From Dehalococcoidia bacterium (GTDB lineage Bacteria > Chloroflexota > Dehalococcoidia > Dehalococcoidales > UBA2162): DNA of 43,023 nt. Position numbers and translations under genes: made by a program. Positions 25,115 through 33,246 of the stretch are shown piece by piece (the stretch's first letter is position 1; each line of letters opens with the position of its first letter). A model generated the notes under the pieces. The model ran no database searches and was not told the DNA's origin. It was given only the letters and a program-made list of their open reading frames with translations. Location: the NCBI GenBank assembly GCA_011191975.1, contig DUFA01000090.1:1-43023 (forward strand), in the 5' to 3' direction.

Positions 25115-26116
25115 ATGGATCAAGCTGTCGGCGCCGATGCTGAAAACAAACTAATTACCATACTGAAAATACTCAGTGAGTCTTCGGAACCTCTTGGGTC
25201 AATTACTATAGCTCGTCGTCTGGAAGATGAAGGTATATTTCTCAGTGAGAGGGCCGTAAGATATCATCTCCGAATTGCTGACGAACGTGGTTACACAAAG
25301 CCCGAAGGGCATGACGGAAGAGCAATAACCCCACTCGGGCAGCAAGAAGTGAAAGATGCTCTTGCTCCCCAACACCTTGGATTTGTTCGTGAAAAGCTGG
25401 AGATGCTTGCCTACCAAACAACGTTCGATCCTGCAAAGAGAACCGGTAAACTCTCAATTAACACCTCCGTTTTTGCCGAGAAGAAGTATAAAAAAGCGCT
25501 GACAGCAATGAAAGATGCATTCAAGCATGATTTATGTGTCAGTAAACTGGTAGCGGTAGCATCCGCAGGTGAAAAGTTGGGCTCCGTAGTTGTACCACCG
25601 GGTAAAATCGGGTTTGCGACCGTCTGCAGCGTGGTAATAAACGGCGTTCTCCTTAAAGCCGGTGTTCCTACAGAGTTTAAATTTGGCGGCGTACTGGAAG
25701 TCAGAAACAGGCAGGCAAGGAGATTTGTCGGTATTATCGATTATGCTGGTACTTCTCTCGACCCCTCGGAGCAGTTCATCAGAGCAAGGATGACAAGCGT
25801 CAGGGAAGCGGCAAAAACCGGCAACGGAAAGGTTATCGGAGTGTTCAGGACAATGCCTGCCGCAGCCAGAGAAGCCCTCGATGAAACTACTGCACTACTG
25901 AGTAAAGCAGGGATTCACGGAGTTTATACGATCGGAGAAATCAGTGAACCACTTTGCCAGATAGTTGTTCCATTAAACCGTATCGGTGTTATCCAGCTTG
26001 GCGGTCTGAATCCTGTAGCCGCGGCAGTTGAAGCTGGTATCGACATGGAGAATATCGCCGAAAGCGGTTTTATTGATTATGAAGAGTTGCAGCCGTTCGA
26101 TAAACTTTTAACCTAG
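25115..26116 (+). CDS. nrpR: NrpR-like transcriptional regulator (winged helix + one DUF128/NRD domain)
   Basis: This 333-residue protein has residues of about 10-72 forming a winged helix ('ITIARRLEDEGIFLSERAVRYHLR', 'RGYTKPEGHDGRAITPLG'). From about 85 to the end is a single NRD (DUF128) domain, recognisable from 'VAVASAGEKLGSVVVPPGKIGFATVCS', a repeated 'CQIVVPLNRIGVIQLGGLNP' module and the final 'EELQPFDKLL'. In methanogens NrpR represses nitrogen genes and is released by 2-oxoglutarate. The genes around it here (gltS, amtB, glnA, carAB) are the expected targets, but that is inference. Start ATG with GGAG seven bases upstream. It converges on a flavin reductase gene with an 11-base gap. 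One NRD, not two, resembles Methanosarcina NrpRI. Confidence 0.88.
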   Translation: MDQAVGADAENKLITILKILSESSEPLGSITIARRLEDEGIFLSERAVRYHLRIADERGYTKPEGHDGRAITPLGQQEVKDALAPQHLGFVREKLEMLAYQTTFDPAKRTGKLSINTSVFAEKKYKKALTAMKDAFKHDLCVSKLVAVASAGEKLGSVVVPPGKIGFATVCSVVINGVLLKAGVPTEFKFGGVLEVRNRQARRFVGIIDYAGTSLDPSEQFIRARMTSVREAAKTGNGKVIGVFRTMPAAAREALDETTALLSKAGIHGVYTIGEISEPLCQIVVPLNRIGVIQLGGLNPVAAAVEAGIDMENIAESGFIDYEELQPFDKLLT

Positions 26117-26127
26117 TACGTACACTA

Positions 26128-26700
26128 TTATTTTCTCAGATCGAGTCCTATGTCGAAAGCTTTTCCAACCGATTCTCCGAATGCCTGGTAATCGGCTTCA
26201 GGTCTGGGGTTGAAAGCAAAAGGTTTTATCTTTTTTACATCGGGTCTGCCATCAGTAAGACATTCCTCGCTTACGTAAGTCTCCTTGATTTCACCGACAA
26301 CGAGTACGTGACTGCCGACATCGAGCATGTGCATTACCTTGCATTCAAGGTTAACAGGGCATTGCTCTACCATAGGAGCGGTTTCTAATTTTCGGTAAAA
26401 CACATCAAAACCACAGACTTTGACTTTGTCCACTTTACTGCCGGACTCGATGCCACAGTAATCGATTTCTTTCGCAATATCTACGGAAGGAACATTTACT
26501 GAAAAAGTGTTGTTCTGGTGTATTCCTTTTAACGTGTACCGGCTGTGACGTATCCCGACGGTTATCACAGGTGGTTCGCCACCGGCGATACCCGACCATG
26601 CTGCCGTCATGAAATTTGGTTTGCCGTCCACGTTAGCCCCGATAAGAAAAGCAGGCATTGGGTAGACCACCGTTTTGTGTTCAATTGTTACTTTCGCCAT
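26128..26700 (-). CDS. Flavin reductase-like protein (FMN-binding split barrel)
   Basis: This 190-residue protein has the split-barrel flavin reductase pattern. 'PMPAFLIGANVDGKPNFMTAAW' opens the domain, 'PPVITVGIRHSRYTLKGI' follows near residue 43, and 'TFSVNVPS' near 67. Family members bind FMN and reduce flavins or act as small electron carriers in anaerobes. Four cysteines are scattered and do not form an obvious cluster motif. The start ATG has GGGGAGG seven bases upstream. It is a single gene read toward nrpR and away from sbcC. Confidence 0.88.
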   Translation of the reverse strand: MAKVTIEHKTVVYPMPAFLIGANVDGKPNFMTAAWSGIAGGEPPVITVGIRHSRYTLKGIHQNNTFSVNVPSVDIAKEIDYCGIESGSKVDKVKVCGFDVFYRKLETAPMVEQCPVNLECKVMHMLDVGSHVLVVGEIKETYVSEECLTDGRPDVKKIKPFAFNPRPEADYQAFGESVGKAFDIGLDLRK

Positions 26701-26887
26701 TTTCTACCTCCCCATAACGTATCTGATCATTTACTACTGATAGCGTAATTGCGCAAATGCGTATATATATTATACCTTTTCCAGCATGGATTGATTATAA
26801 TTTTTCGTCCCCCGTAATAGCAAACGCCGGTACCCATTGTGGTAAAATACGTGATAAAGCCGGATACCGGAGGAGTTTTCGAAATAG

Positions 26888-29458
26888 ATGATCCCAGTGA
26901 AGCTTTCATTACGGAATTTCATGCCGTATCGCGATAATGTCCCTCCATTGTATTTTAACGATATACACACAGCCAGTATATGGGGAGATAACGGTAACGG
27001 GAAGTCATCGCTTATCGATGCCATAACCTGGGCGTTATGGGGTAAGACAAGAGCAAAAAGTGACGACGATATTATCCACCTTGGACAGGATGAAACCGAG
27101 GTGGAGTTTGATTTTATGGTCGGTGATAACCTTTACCGGGTTATCAGGAAACATGCTAGGCCGAAACGAAGGCGCGCCTCAGGGCAATCCCTGCTTGAAT
27201 TCCAGGTTTCATCGGGTAATGGTTTCAGGTCTATATCCGGCAACACCATGACGCAAACCCAGCAGGAAATAATCGATATCTTGCACATGGATTATTCAAC
27301 GTTTGTCAATAGCGCTTATCTTCGGCAAGGTCACGCCGATGAGTTTACACAACAGCAGCCCGTTAAGCGGAAGGAAGTACTGTCCAGTATCCTTGGATTA
27401 TCCCGCTACGATGTGCTTGAAGACCAGGCTAAAGAACTTGCCCGGAAGCAGGAAATGGTCAAATCGCTGGCGGAAAATGCCATACGTGATATTGGTGAAG
27501 AATTGGCTCACACTCCTGAATACGAAGCAGAACTGGAGAAAGAACAGGAGGAACTCTCGGAAATAGAGAAAAGGGTTCTTGAAAAGGAAAAGCGTTTGAG
27601 TGAACTGCGGCAGAAAAAGGAGTTGCTGGAAAATAAAAAACAGCAGGCAGATCGGATTGACAGGCATATGACAGAAAGCGCCAGGACGAAAGAGTTGCTG
27701 GAAAACCAGGTAAAACAACTCAGTAGTCGCATACAGGAATATGAAGGGCTTATTGCCCGTCGTAGCGTGTTAGAAGAAGGATATGAAAAATACTTAGAAG
27801 CGAAAAAACTCAATGAGGAAATGGACAGGAAGTTAAGGCTTGTTACCGCGTTAAATGAAAGGAAGTACAAACTTGAAATGTCGGTGGTCCGGGCAAGCCA
27901 GGCACTCCTGAACGAACACTCCCTTGTTGAGAATAATATTGCGAAACTAGATGAGACATACAGGAAGTTGCCCGGACTGAGAAATGAACTTGTACAGGCG
28001 CAGGAAGAGTTGAAAGGGCTTGTCAGAGATGAGGAAGAAACTAAACAGAGAACCGAATCGATAAAGAAGTTGCATACGGATATATATAATCTGCAATCGG
28101 CGAAGACGCGACTCGACCAGGAAGTCTTAGAGATTACTGAGAAACTTGACCTGCTTTCCTCGCAGACCGGAGCAAAATGTCCTTTGTGTGAAAGAGATCT
28201 TGGAGAAGAACACCGGGTGCTGATAGAGAAAAAATACAATCAGGAGAAACAGGATAAATCACGGATGATCCTGGAGACGATTGAAGGAATCAACACGAAA
28301 ACATCCGAACTGAAAGTCGCGGAAGATGAAATATCGCACGTAACCGGAAAACTCGAACAGGCCAGGACGGCTGCACAGAGTAAAATCAACCTTCTCAACC
28401 GCGATATCCAGGAAATAGAAAAAACGGTCACTCAACTGGAAGAAGAAAGGAACAGACTGGCGGAGATTGAAGAGCGTATATCCGCCAAGGATTATGCCAT
28501 TGAAGACCAGGAATCTCTCCGAAAGGTGGAAGGGGAACTTGCCGGACTGGACTATGATTCGACAAAACATGAACAGGGAAGAGAGACTGTCAGCGAGTTA
28601 GCTCAATATGAAGAACCGAAAAGAAAACTCAATGAAGCCCTGAACAATATCGACTCGGAAAAGGAATCTGTAACGAAAGTTAAGCAGACTATAACCGAAC
28701 TCGAAAAGAGTATCGAAGAAGAAAGGAGCAGTAAAGAACAATTAGCCGCAGAATTAACTTTACTTCCTGGACTTATCGATGACATGGCTGTTGCTGAGAA
28801 AGAATACCGCGATTTGAGTGTAAAACAGAAGCAGGTACAGGAATCAATCGGGCGTATAAAGGGGATACTCCAGAGAAGCGCCGCACTGGAAGAGAGGGCA
28901 AAGGAGAAAGAAAAGGAACTGGAACAGGCGGTAAAAGAAGAACAGATTTACCGTGATCTTACTCGGGCGTTCGGTAAGCGGGGAATCCAGGCATGGTTAA
29001 TAGAAATAGCGTTACCGGAAATCGAAGTAGAGACGAACAGGTTACTCGGAAGGATGACAGATAACAGGATGAGTGTGAAGATAGAGACTCAACGAGAGAC
29101 AAAGAAAGGAGATACAGTAGAAACACTTGACATAAAGATAGCGGATGAACTTGGAACCCGCAATTATGAGATGTTCAGTGGCGGGGAAGCTTTTCGCATA
29201 GATTTCGCAATACGTATCGCCCTTTCGAAACTACTCGCCAGACGTGCAGGAGCGCCCTTGCCTACCCTTATCATCGACGAGGGATTCGGCACCCAGGACA
29301 GTAACGGCCTGGAGAAACTGAAAGAAGCCATTATTTCTATTCAGGATGATTTTGAGAAGATACTTGTAGTTACCCATATCGAGGAATTTCGCGATGCATT
29401 CCCGACCCGGATCGATATCGTGAAAACGGCAGAAGGATCTACCATCCAGGTAAATTAG
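26888..29458 (+). CDS. sbcC: SbcC/Rad50-type exonuclease ATPase subunit
   Basis: This 856-residue SMC-like ATPase has the Walker A motif GDNGNGKSS at residues 33-41, a Q-loop region 'FVNSAYLRQGHADEF' near 138, and long coiled-coil arms of about 170-700 with the zinc hook CPLC at Cys431 and Cys434 in the middle. The ABC signature 'FSGGEAFRIDFAIRIALSKL' is near 762 and Walker B 'TLIIDEGFGTQD' near 795. With an SbcD/Mre11 nuclease it would process DNA ends and hairpins. No sbcD is visible in the window, which is unusual because the two are commonly adjacent. The ATG directly follows an in-frame stop, and GGAGGAG lies 12 bases upstream, a long spacing. Confidence 0.93.
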   Translation: MIPVKLSLRNFMPYRDNVPPLYFNDIHTASIWGDNGNGKSSLIDAITWALWGKTRAKSDDDIIHLGQDETEVEFDFMVGDNLYRVIRKHARPKRRRASGQSLLEFQVSSGNGFRSISGNTMTQTQQEIIDILHMDYSTFVNSAYLRQGHADEFTQQQPVKRKEVLSSILGLSRYDVLEDQAKELARKQEMVKSLAENAIRDIGEELAHTPEYEAELEKEQEELSEIEKRVLEKEKRLSELRQKKELLENKKQQADRIDRHMTESARTKELLENQVKQLSSRIQEYEGLIARRSVLEEGYEKYLEAKKLNEEMDRKLRLVTALNERKYKLEMSVVRASQALLNEHSLVENNIAKLDETYRKLPGLRNELVQAQEELKGLVRDEEETKQRTESIKKLHTDIYNLQSAKTRLDQEVLEITEKLDLLSSQTGAKCPLCERDLGEEHRVLIEKKYNQEKQDKSRMILETIEGINTKTSELKVAEDEISHVTGKLEQARTAAQSKINLLNRDIQEIEKTVTQLEEERNRLAEIEERISAKDYAIEDQESLRKVEGELAGLDYDSTKHEQGRETVSELAQYEEPKRKLNEALNNIDSEKESVTKVKQTITELEKSIEEERSSKEQLAAELTLLPGLIDDMAVAEKEYRDLSVKQKQVQESIGRIKGILQRSAALEERAKEKEKELEQAVKEEQIYRDLTRAFGKRGIQAWLIEIALPEIEVETNRLLGRMTDNRMSVKIETQRETKKGDTVETLDIKIADELGTRNYEMFSGGEAFRIDFAIRIALSKLLARRAGAPLPTLIIDEGFGTQDSNGLEKLKEAIISIQDDFEKILVVTHIEEFRDAFPTRIDIVKTAEGSTIQVN

Positions 29459-29491
29459 TAACATTCGTATTTACTTTTCTCTAACAAGTGT

Positions 29492-29529
29492 TACAAGATA
29501 TATTGTATTTTTGAAAAAAGATATATAAT
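29492..29529 (+). promoter_or_regulatory. AT-rich promoter region with inverted repeat before the coiled-coil gene
   Basis: TACAA (29492-29496) and TTGTA (29503-29507) form an inverted repeat with a 6-base spacer, followed by a consensus TATAAT at 29524-29529, about 72 bases before the start of the coiled-coil gene. No good -35 hexamer is at the right distance. This suggests that the coiled-coil gene is transcribed separately from sbcC. Confidence 0.3.
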
Positions 29530-29601
29530 TAAGGCAAAACAATACATTCCTTTTATAAACCTCGAAAAACACAGGAAATATCCAGGGATAAAGGTGGAAT
29601 T

Positions 29602-30666
29602 ATGGCCAACGAAGAAAATATGGAAGAAACACAGATAATACCATTCGAGGAAATGGATCTTGAAGACTTTCAGCTGGCGAATCAGCTTTACACTAATGCA
29701 GGATTAGATCCGGTAGTGGACGCTGGTTTAAAAGATTATGACGAACGTATTGAGCAGGAAAACAAATTAATTACCAAAGTGCTGGGCCCCCGGGCAAGCG
29801 ATATAAGGGGATATGGTGAAGCCGTTGCTCGAAGAGTTGCGTTTGCGGTTTATTCACTCCTAAACCGGCAGTACGGAGGTAGGGTTGGTGATTTACGGTC
29901 TCATATTATGGCTCTCCAGGATGAACGCGACCGGGCAAACAACCGATATGACGATCTTATGGGGAGAGTGGTCGGAATACTTGGTGAAGAATACAAAGAA
30001 CTTAGAAGCGACTCAAAAATGTTCATGGAGAAACTGACTAACGTACTGGGTGAAGATCTCAAGGAGTCGAAAATCGATCACCAAGCGCTTGCCGAAAAAT
30101 TGGCTGATATAGACGGACTGAGAAACCAGGTAGTTAACCTCACGAAAGAAAAAGAACAGCTGAAAGAAAGTTATGAGTCGCGTCTCGAAGAGCAGAAAAA
30201 GACTTACGAGGCTAATCTCGAAAAGCAGAAAACAAATTACGAGACGCAACTTGAGAAGCAGGAAAATAAGTACGAAACCAAAGCGGAAAAACAAAGCGAA
30301 AAGCATGAAAAAGAAATTACAGAACTTAAGACTCAGATAACCGGACTACAATCTGATGTCAAAGAACTGGAAAAGAAAAACCAGGTGTTAACAACCGAAC
30401 TTGCCGCACTAAAGGAAGATTATGCAAGACTTCAGGCTGCTGTTAATAAGCTGCATGAAGCTGTCTCACTCGAGGAGTTAGGCGAGACATTAGGAGCAGA
30501 ATTACGTGAGTTTATACTCAAGGACTCTAAGGTCCCTGATATGGTCATTGACGGTGTAGGAAAATTTATTGATTTTAAAAAATACCTTGGAATGGCAGCG
30601 GTAAGGGGTGCGGAAACTGCGTTGAGTAACGTAGAAGCAACTCTACGCCAAGCTATGAAAGAATAG
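29602..30666 (+). CDS. Coiled-coil protein with hendecad repeats, function unknown
   Basis: This 354-residue protein is not recognised as a named family. It has an acidic N-terminus (1-45) and a mixed helical region (50-120) with 'YGEAVARRVAFAVYSLLNRQYGG'. A long charged coiled coil runs from about 120 to 295. It includes four 11-residue repeats of the form YExxLEKQxxx at 191-234. A short globular end carries 'SLEELGETLGAELREFIL'. It has no signal peptide and no membrane segment, so it is probably a cytoplasmic filamentous or scaffolding protein. The start ATG has AAGGTGG upstream. It follows sbcC after 143 bases with its own candidate -10 box, so a functional link to SbcC is only positional. 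Confidence 0.75.
   Translation: MANEENMEETQIIPFEEMDLEDFQLANQLYTNAGLDPVVDAGLKDYDERIEQENKLITKVLGPRASDIRGYGEAVARRVAFAVYSLLNRQYGGRVGDLRSHIMALQDERDRANNRYDDLMGRVVGILGEEYKELRSDSKMFMEKLTNVLGEDLKESKIDHQALAEKLADIDGLRNQVVNLTKEKEQLKESYESRLEEQKKTYEANLEKQKTNYETQLEKQENKYETKAEKQSEKHEKEITELKTQITGLQSDVKELEKKNQVLTTELAALKEDYARLQAAVNKLHEAVSLEELGETLGAELREFILKDSKVPDMVIDGVGKFIDFKKYLGMAAVRGAETALSNVEATLRQAMKE
30172..30303 (+). repeat. Four 33-base coding repeats (hendecads) in the coiled-coil gene
   Basis: Units begin at 30172, 30205, 30238 and 30271 and encode YESRLEEQKKT, YEANLEKQKTN, YETQLEKQENK and YETKAEKQSEK. Each is 11 residues, a period that gives a nearly untwisted coiled coil. The next unit, HEKEITELKTQ, is a more diverged fifth copy. 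Confidence 0.8.
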
Positions 30667-30742
30667 ATAGCTGCCTGTTTTTCTTAATATTAACTCAATA
30701 TCAGTTGTAACATCACTCTCAAAACGAGTCATAGGATATTTT

Positions 30743-31456
30743 GTGGATGAATCTTTTTTATCCAGGATCGGTCGTTCGGAACTTGACAAACTCTGTGAGT
30801 TTAAAGGACAGATAGATGCTTTAAACCTAGTAAGTTTTTCGAGTGCGGTACATTACCGCTGGTATGGACTTCTGCTGTCTCTACTGGTACTGCTGCGTGG
30901 TGGCAGGCCGTTATTCGTTGGAGTGCACCAAAAATCACTTATAGGCGGAAAAACCTTCGATGAACTAGTCATCATACGATATCCGAATTTAAGAGCATTT
31001 TTTAGGATACTAACCAACTGGTACTACTCTTTGTTGAATAGAATAAGAGAAAAAGGGATTCAATATTTCGAGTTCTCTTTCACCAGGCCTTTCAGGGAGA
31101 GCAGCGAACTCTGGAAGAAAGGACAAAGACTCGTTGTCCGGTTCAACTATAAGGACGGTACGTTCGGTAAGACCCTCGATAAGATCACCAATATACTCGG
31201 AAAATATTTCGTCGTCCAACTTTACGCTTCCGTGAAGATAGGGGTGATTCCTTATCAAGGAACAGCCATGCCTTCCGATCCGAATCCTGGTAAATATGAA
31301 GGTACGGCGATATTTTCCATACTCGAGGATAAACCTGAAGGATATACACTGCGAGAAGAGGTAATTACCGACTTAAAAGCAGTAACCACTGACCTTTCAG
31401 TGGAGATATACCGTTCACTCGGTGTGTGGGAATCCATGCCGTGGGTGAAATGGTAA
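30743..31456 (+). CDS. Hypothetical protein, possible alpha/beta-barrel-like N-terminal half
   Basis: This is a 237-residue protein with no confident family. The N-terminal half ('SAVHYRWYGLLLSLLVLLRGGRPLFVG', then 'FDELVIIRYPNLRAFFRIL') resembles in outline the small DUF1330/NIPSNAP-like ferredoxin-fold proteins, where 'RYPsrxaF' is a hallmark. The C-terminal half is unassigned. The hydrophobic run near residues 44-55 is too short to be a convincing membrane helix. The start is GTG at 30743 with AGGA eight bases upstream. It lies 76 bases after the coiled-coil gene on the same strand and converges on the HD-domain gene with a 6-base gap. Confidence 0.65.
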   Translation: MDESFLSRIGRSELDKLCEFKGQIDALNLVSFSSAVHYRWYGLLLSLLVLLRGGRPLFVGVHQKSLIGGKTFDELVIIRYPNLRAFFRILTNWYYSLLNRIREKGIQYFEFSFTRPFRESSELWKKGQRLVVRFNYKDGTFGKTLDKITNILGKYFVVQLYASVKIGVIPYQGTAMPSDPNPGKYEGTAIFSILEDKPEGYTLREEVITDLKAVTTDLSVEIYRSLGVWESMPWVKW

Positions 31457-31462
31457 GATTTT

Positions 31463-32014
31463 TTATAATCCCAATTCATCTGCTGCTTCCTGCATTGCTT
31501 TCAGGCCGATTTCGATGAATTCGTCGAGTTCGAGTCCTATCTCACTGCAGCAGGCTATTCCTTCACGGCTGGCACCGGCAGCAAAACTCTTTTCCTTGAA
31601 CCTTTTTCGCACGGACTTGGCTTCCACACTTGCGAGCTTTTTATCTGGCCTCACCAGTGCGGCGGCGGTTATCAACCCAGTAAGGGGATCAGCGCAGAAA
31701 AGAGCTTTATCCATCATGGTCTCGCGTGGTACCCCGAGTACTTCGTTATGGGCCAGTATAGCCTGTGAAATCTCATATTTCACGCCCATTTCCCTGACCA
31801 GATCGCAACCAAGCATACCATGGCAGTTCATATCACCTTCGGTAAGTTCAACGTCTATATCGTGAAGTAGTCCGGCAAGAGCCCAGTCATCTTCGTTTTC
31901 ACCAAAGCGTTTTGCCAGTGCTTTCATGATTGCCTCGGTGGCTACCATATGCTTGATAAGGTTATCATTCTCTACATTCTCCCTGATGGCTTCGAGCGCA
32001 TCTTCGCGTGTCAT
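31463..32014 (-). CDS. HD-domain (HDIG-type) phosphohydrolase
   Basis: This 183-residue cytoplasmic protein has metal-binding residues in HD order: His22 (NLIKHMVATEAIM), His51-Asp52 (LAGLLHDIDVEL), a further His near 65, 'ILAHNE' near 87 and 'FCADPLTGLI' near 107. Such short HDIG proteins hydrolyse phosphate esters of nucleotides, but the substrate is not evident. It is the last gene of the minus-strand operon uvrA-MFS-MFS-HD. Its ATG overlaps the stop of the upstream transporter by one base (TAATG), and GGAGGTG lies upstream, so translation is coupled. Confidence 0.88.
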   Translation of the reverse strand: MTREDALEAIRENVENDNLIKHMVATEAIMKALAKRFGENEDDWALAGLLHDIDVELTEGDMNCHGMLGCDLVREMGVKYEISQAILAHNEVLGVPRETMMDKALFCADPLTGLITAAALVRPDKKLASVEAKSVRKRFKEKSFAAGASREGIACCSEIGLELDEFIEIGLKAMQEAADELGL

Positions 32015-33246
32015 TAATCACCTCCATTTGAGACAGACCTCAATAGCAGGGATAATATTATACCCATAACCGCAAATACAACACAAACGATGAATGCGGC
32101 ATTATAGCTGCTTGAAGCATCGTATATAGCTCCAGCCACCACAGGTCCAACCGCAGAACCGAAGGTAATAGTTGAGACGATAACTCCCAGTATTACTCCG
32201 TGTGAGCGCATCCCAAACAAATCGGCGACAATCGGTGATTGTGATGCTACCATGCCACCATATCCAAATCCGAACAATGCTGCGAATATATAAAACATCC
32301 ACATTTCCTTAGCGATAAACAACCATAACAGAGTTATCGTAAGTAACAGAAAACTTCCGACGATGATAGACCTGTTGCCGATCCTGTCGGCCAGACTTCC
32401 TAAGGATATCCTGGCGCAAACACTGGCTCCGCCGAGAACGATGAACATGGTGGCTGCGGTTGTAGCTGGTATACTAAGTCCTATGATGTGCATTACTATG
32501 TGTACCATTATAGCCTGGAGTAGAAATCCGAAACCGAAATAGGAGAATGTGATCAACCAGAACTGCCGCGTTTTCACTGCTTTCTGAAGTGACAAACCTT
32601 GTTGTTGAGTATCAATACTACTCGAATTATCTGAGTCACTAATTAATTGCTCAGGTGCGCGTTTGAGGAATTGCGCAGCAAACATAATAATAACCAGGAC
32701 CGCAATACCGATCACCACATATGATGTTTTCCATCCGTAACTATCGATAAGCCATCTTGCCAGCGGTGGAAAAATCATCGTGCCTAGACCGACTCCGGCT
32801 ACCGATATACCCACCATCAGGCCGCGTTTACTGTTCCCAGTAAACCAGCGTGTGACAGTGGAAATCAATGGTACATAACCTCCACTCATACCCACGGCAA
32901 TAATTACACCGTAAAAAAAGTATATATGCCAGATCTCACTGGTAAGTGCCATTAGCATATACCCCAGTCCCATCAGTAACCCGCAAAGTGACATAACTAT
33001 ACGAGGCCCCAGTTTGTCATTCATTTCGCCAGTAATAATGTAGAGAAACCCGTGTAAAAGCATATACAGAGAAAATGCCCCGGAGGTTGCTGCCCGGGTC
33101 CAACCGAATTCAGTTGACAGCGGCTCGAAAAAGACACTGAAGGTGTAGAGTGTTCCCCCCAATACCATATTGATGAACAGGCCGAGGGCTACTACCACAT
33201 AACCATAAAAAAATTTCTTTCTACCTGATTCAACCTGGTTGATCAT
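32014..33246 (-). CDS. MFS transporter, monocarboxylate/oxalate-formate antiporter type (copy 2)
   Basis: This 410-residue, twelve-helix major facilitator opens with 'GRKKFFYGYVVVALGLFINM' and has 'FGWTRAATSGAFSLYML' near residue 47, 'GPRIVMSLCGLLMGLGYML' and 'MSGGYVPLISTVTRWF'. These are hallmarks of the OFA/MCT group, which moves small carboxylates. The central loop is near 195-225. It is clearly paralogous to the preceding gene, so the two arose by tandem duplication. I chose ATG at 33246 (AAAGGTG seven bases upstream) over a TTG at 33264; the start overlaps the end of the first transporter gene by 17 bases. The cargo is unknown. Confidence 0.9.
   Translation of the reverse strand: MINQVESGRKKFFYGYVVVALGLFINMVLGGTLYTFSVFFEPLSTEFGWTRAATSGAFSLYMLLHGFLYIITGEMNDKLGPRIVMSLCGLLMGLGYMLMALTSEIWHIYFFYGVIIAVGMSGGYVPLISTVTRWFTGNSKRGLMVGISVAGVGLGTMIFPPLARWLIDSYGWKTSYVVIGIAVLVIIMFAAQFLKRAPEQLISDSDNSSSIDTQQQGLSLQKAVKTRQFWLITFSYFGFGFLLQAIMVHIVMHIIGLSIPATTAATMFIVLGGASVCARISLGSLADRIGNRSIIVGSFLLLTITLLWLFIAKEMWMFYIFAALFGFGYGGMVASQSPIVADLFGMRSHGVILGVIVSTITFGSAVGPVVAGAIYDASSSYNAAFIVCVVFAVMGIILSLLLRSVSNGGD

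Noticed and set aside
5502-26116. Canonical methanogen NrpR operator GGAA-n6-TTCC in the nitrogen promoters
   Set aside because: I looked upstream of gltS, amtB, glnA, carA and the nrpR-like gene and did not see it; the bacterial protein may use another site.
26741-26760. Palindrome TTGCGCAA between the flavin reductase gene and sbcC
   Set aside because: Eight bases are too few to separate from chance, and no second copy was seen.
27508-28239. Long minus-strand open frame of 243 codons opposite sbcC
   Set aside because: It is Ser/Phe/Cys-rich, a typical shadow of Glu/Lys-rich coiled-coil codons, and has no family signal.
29459-29492. GTAACA and TGTTAC after the sbcC stop as a further GlnR-like site
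   Set aside because: The elements are inverted and about 28 bases apart, not direct repeats with an 11-base period.
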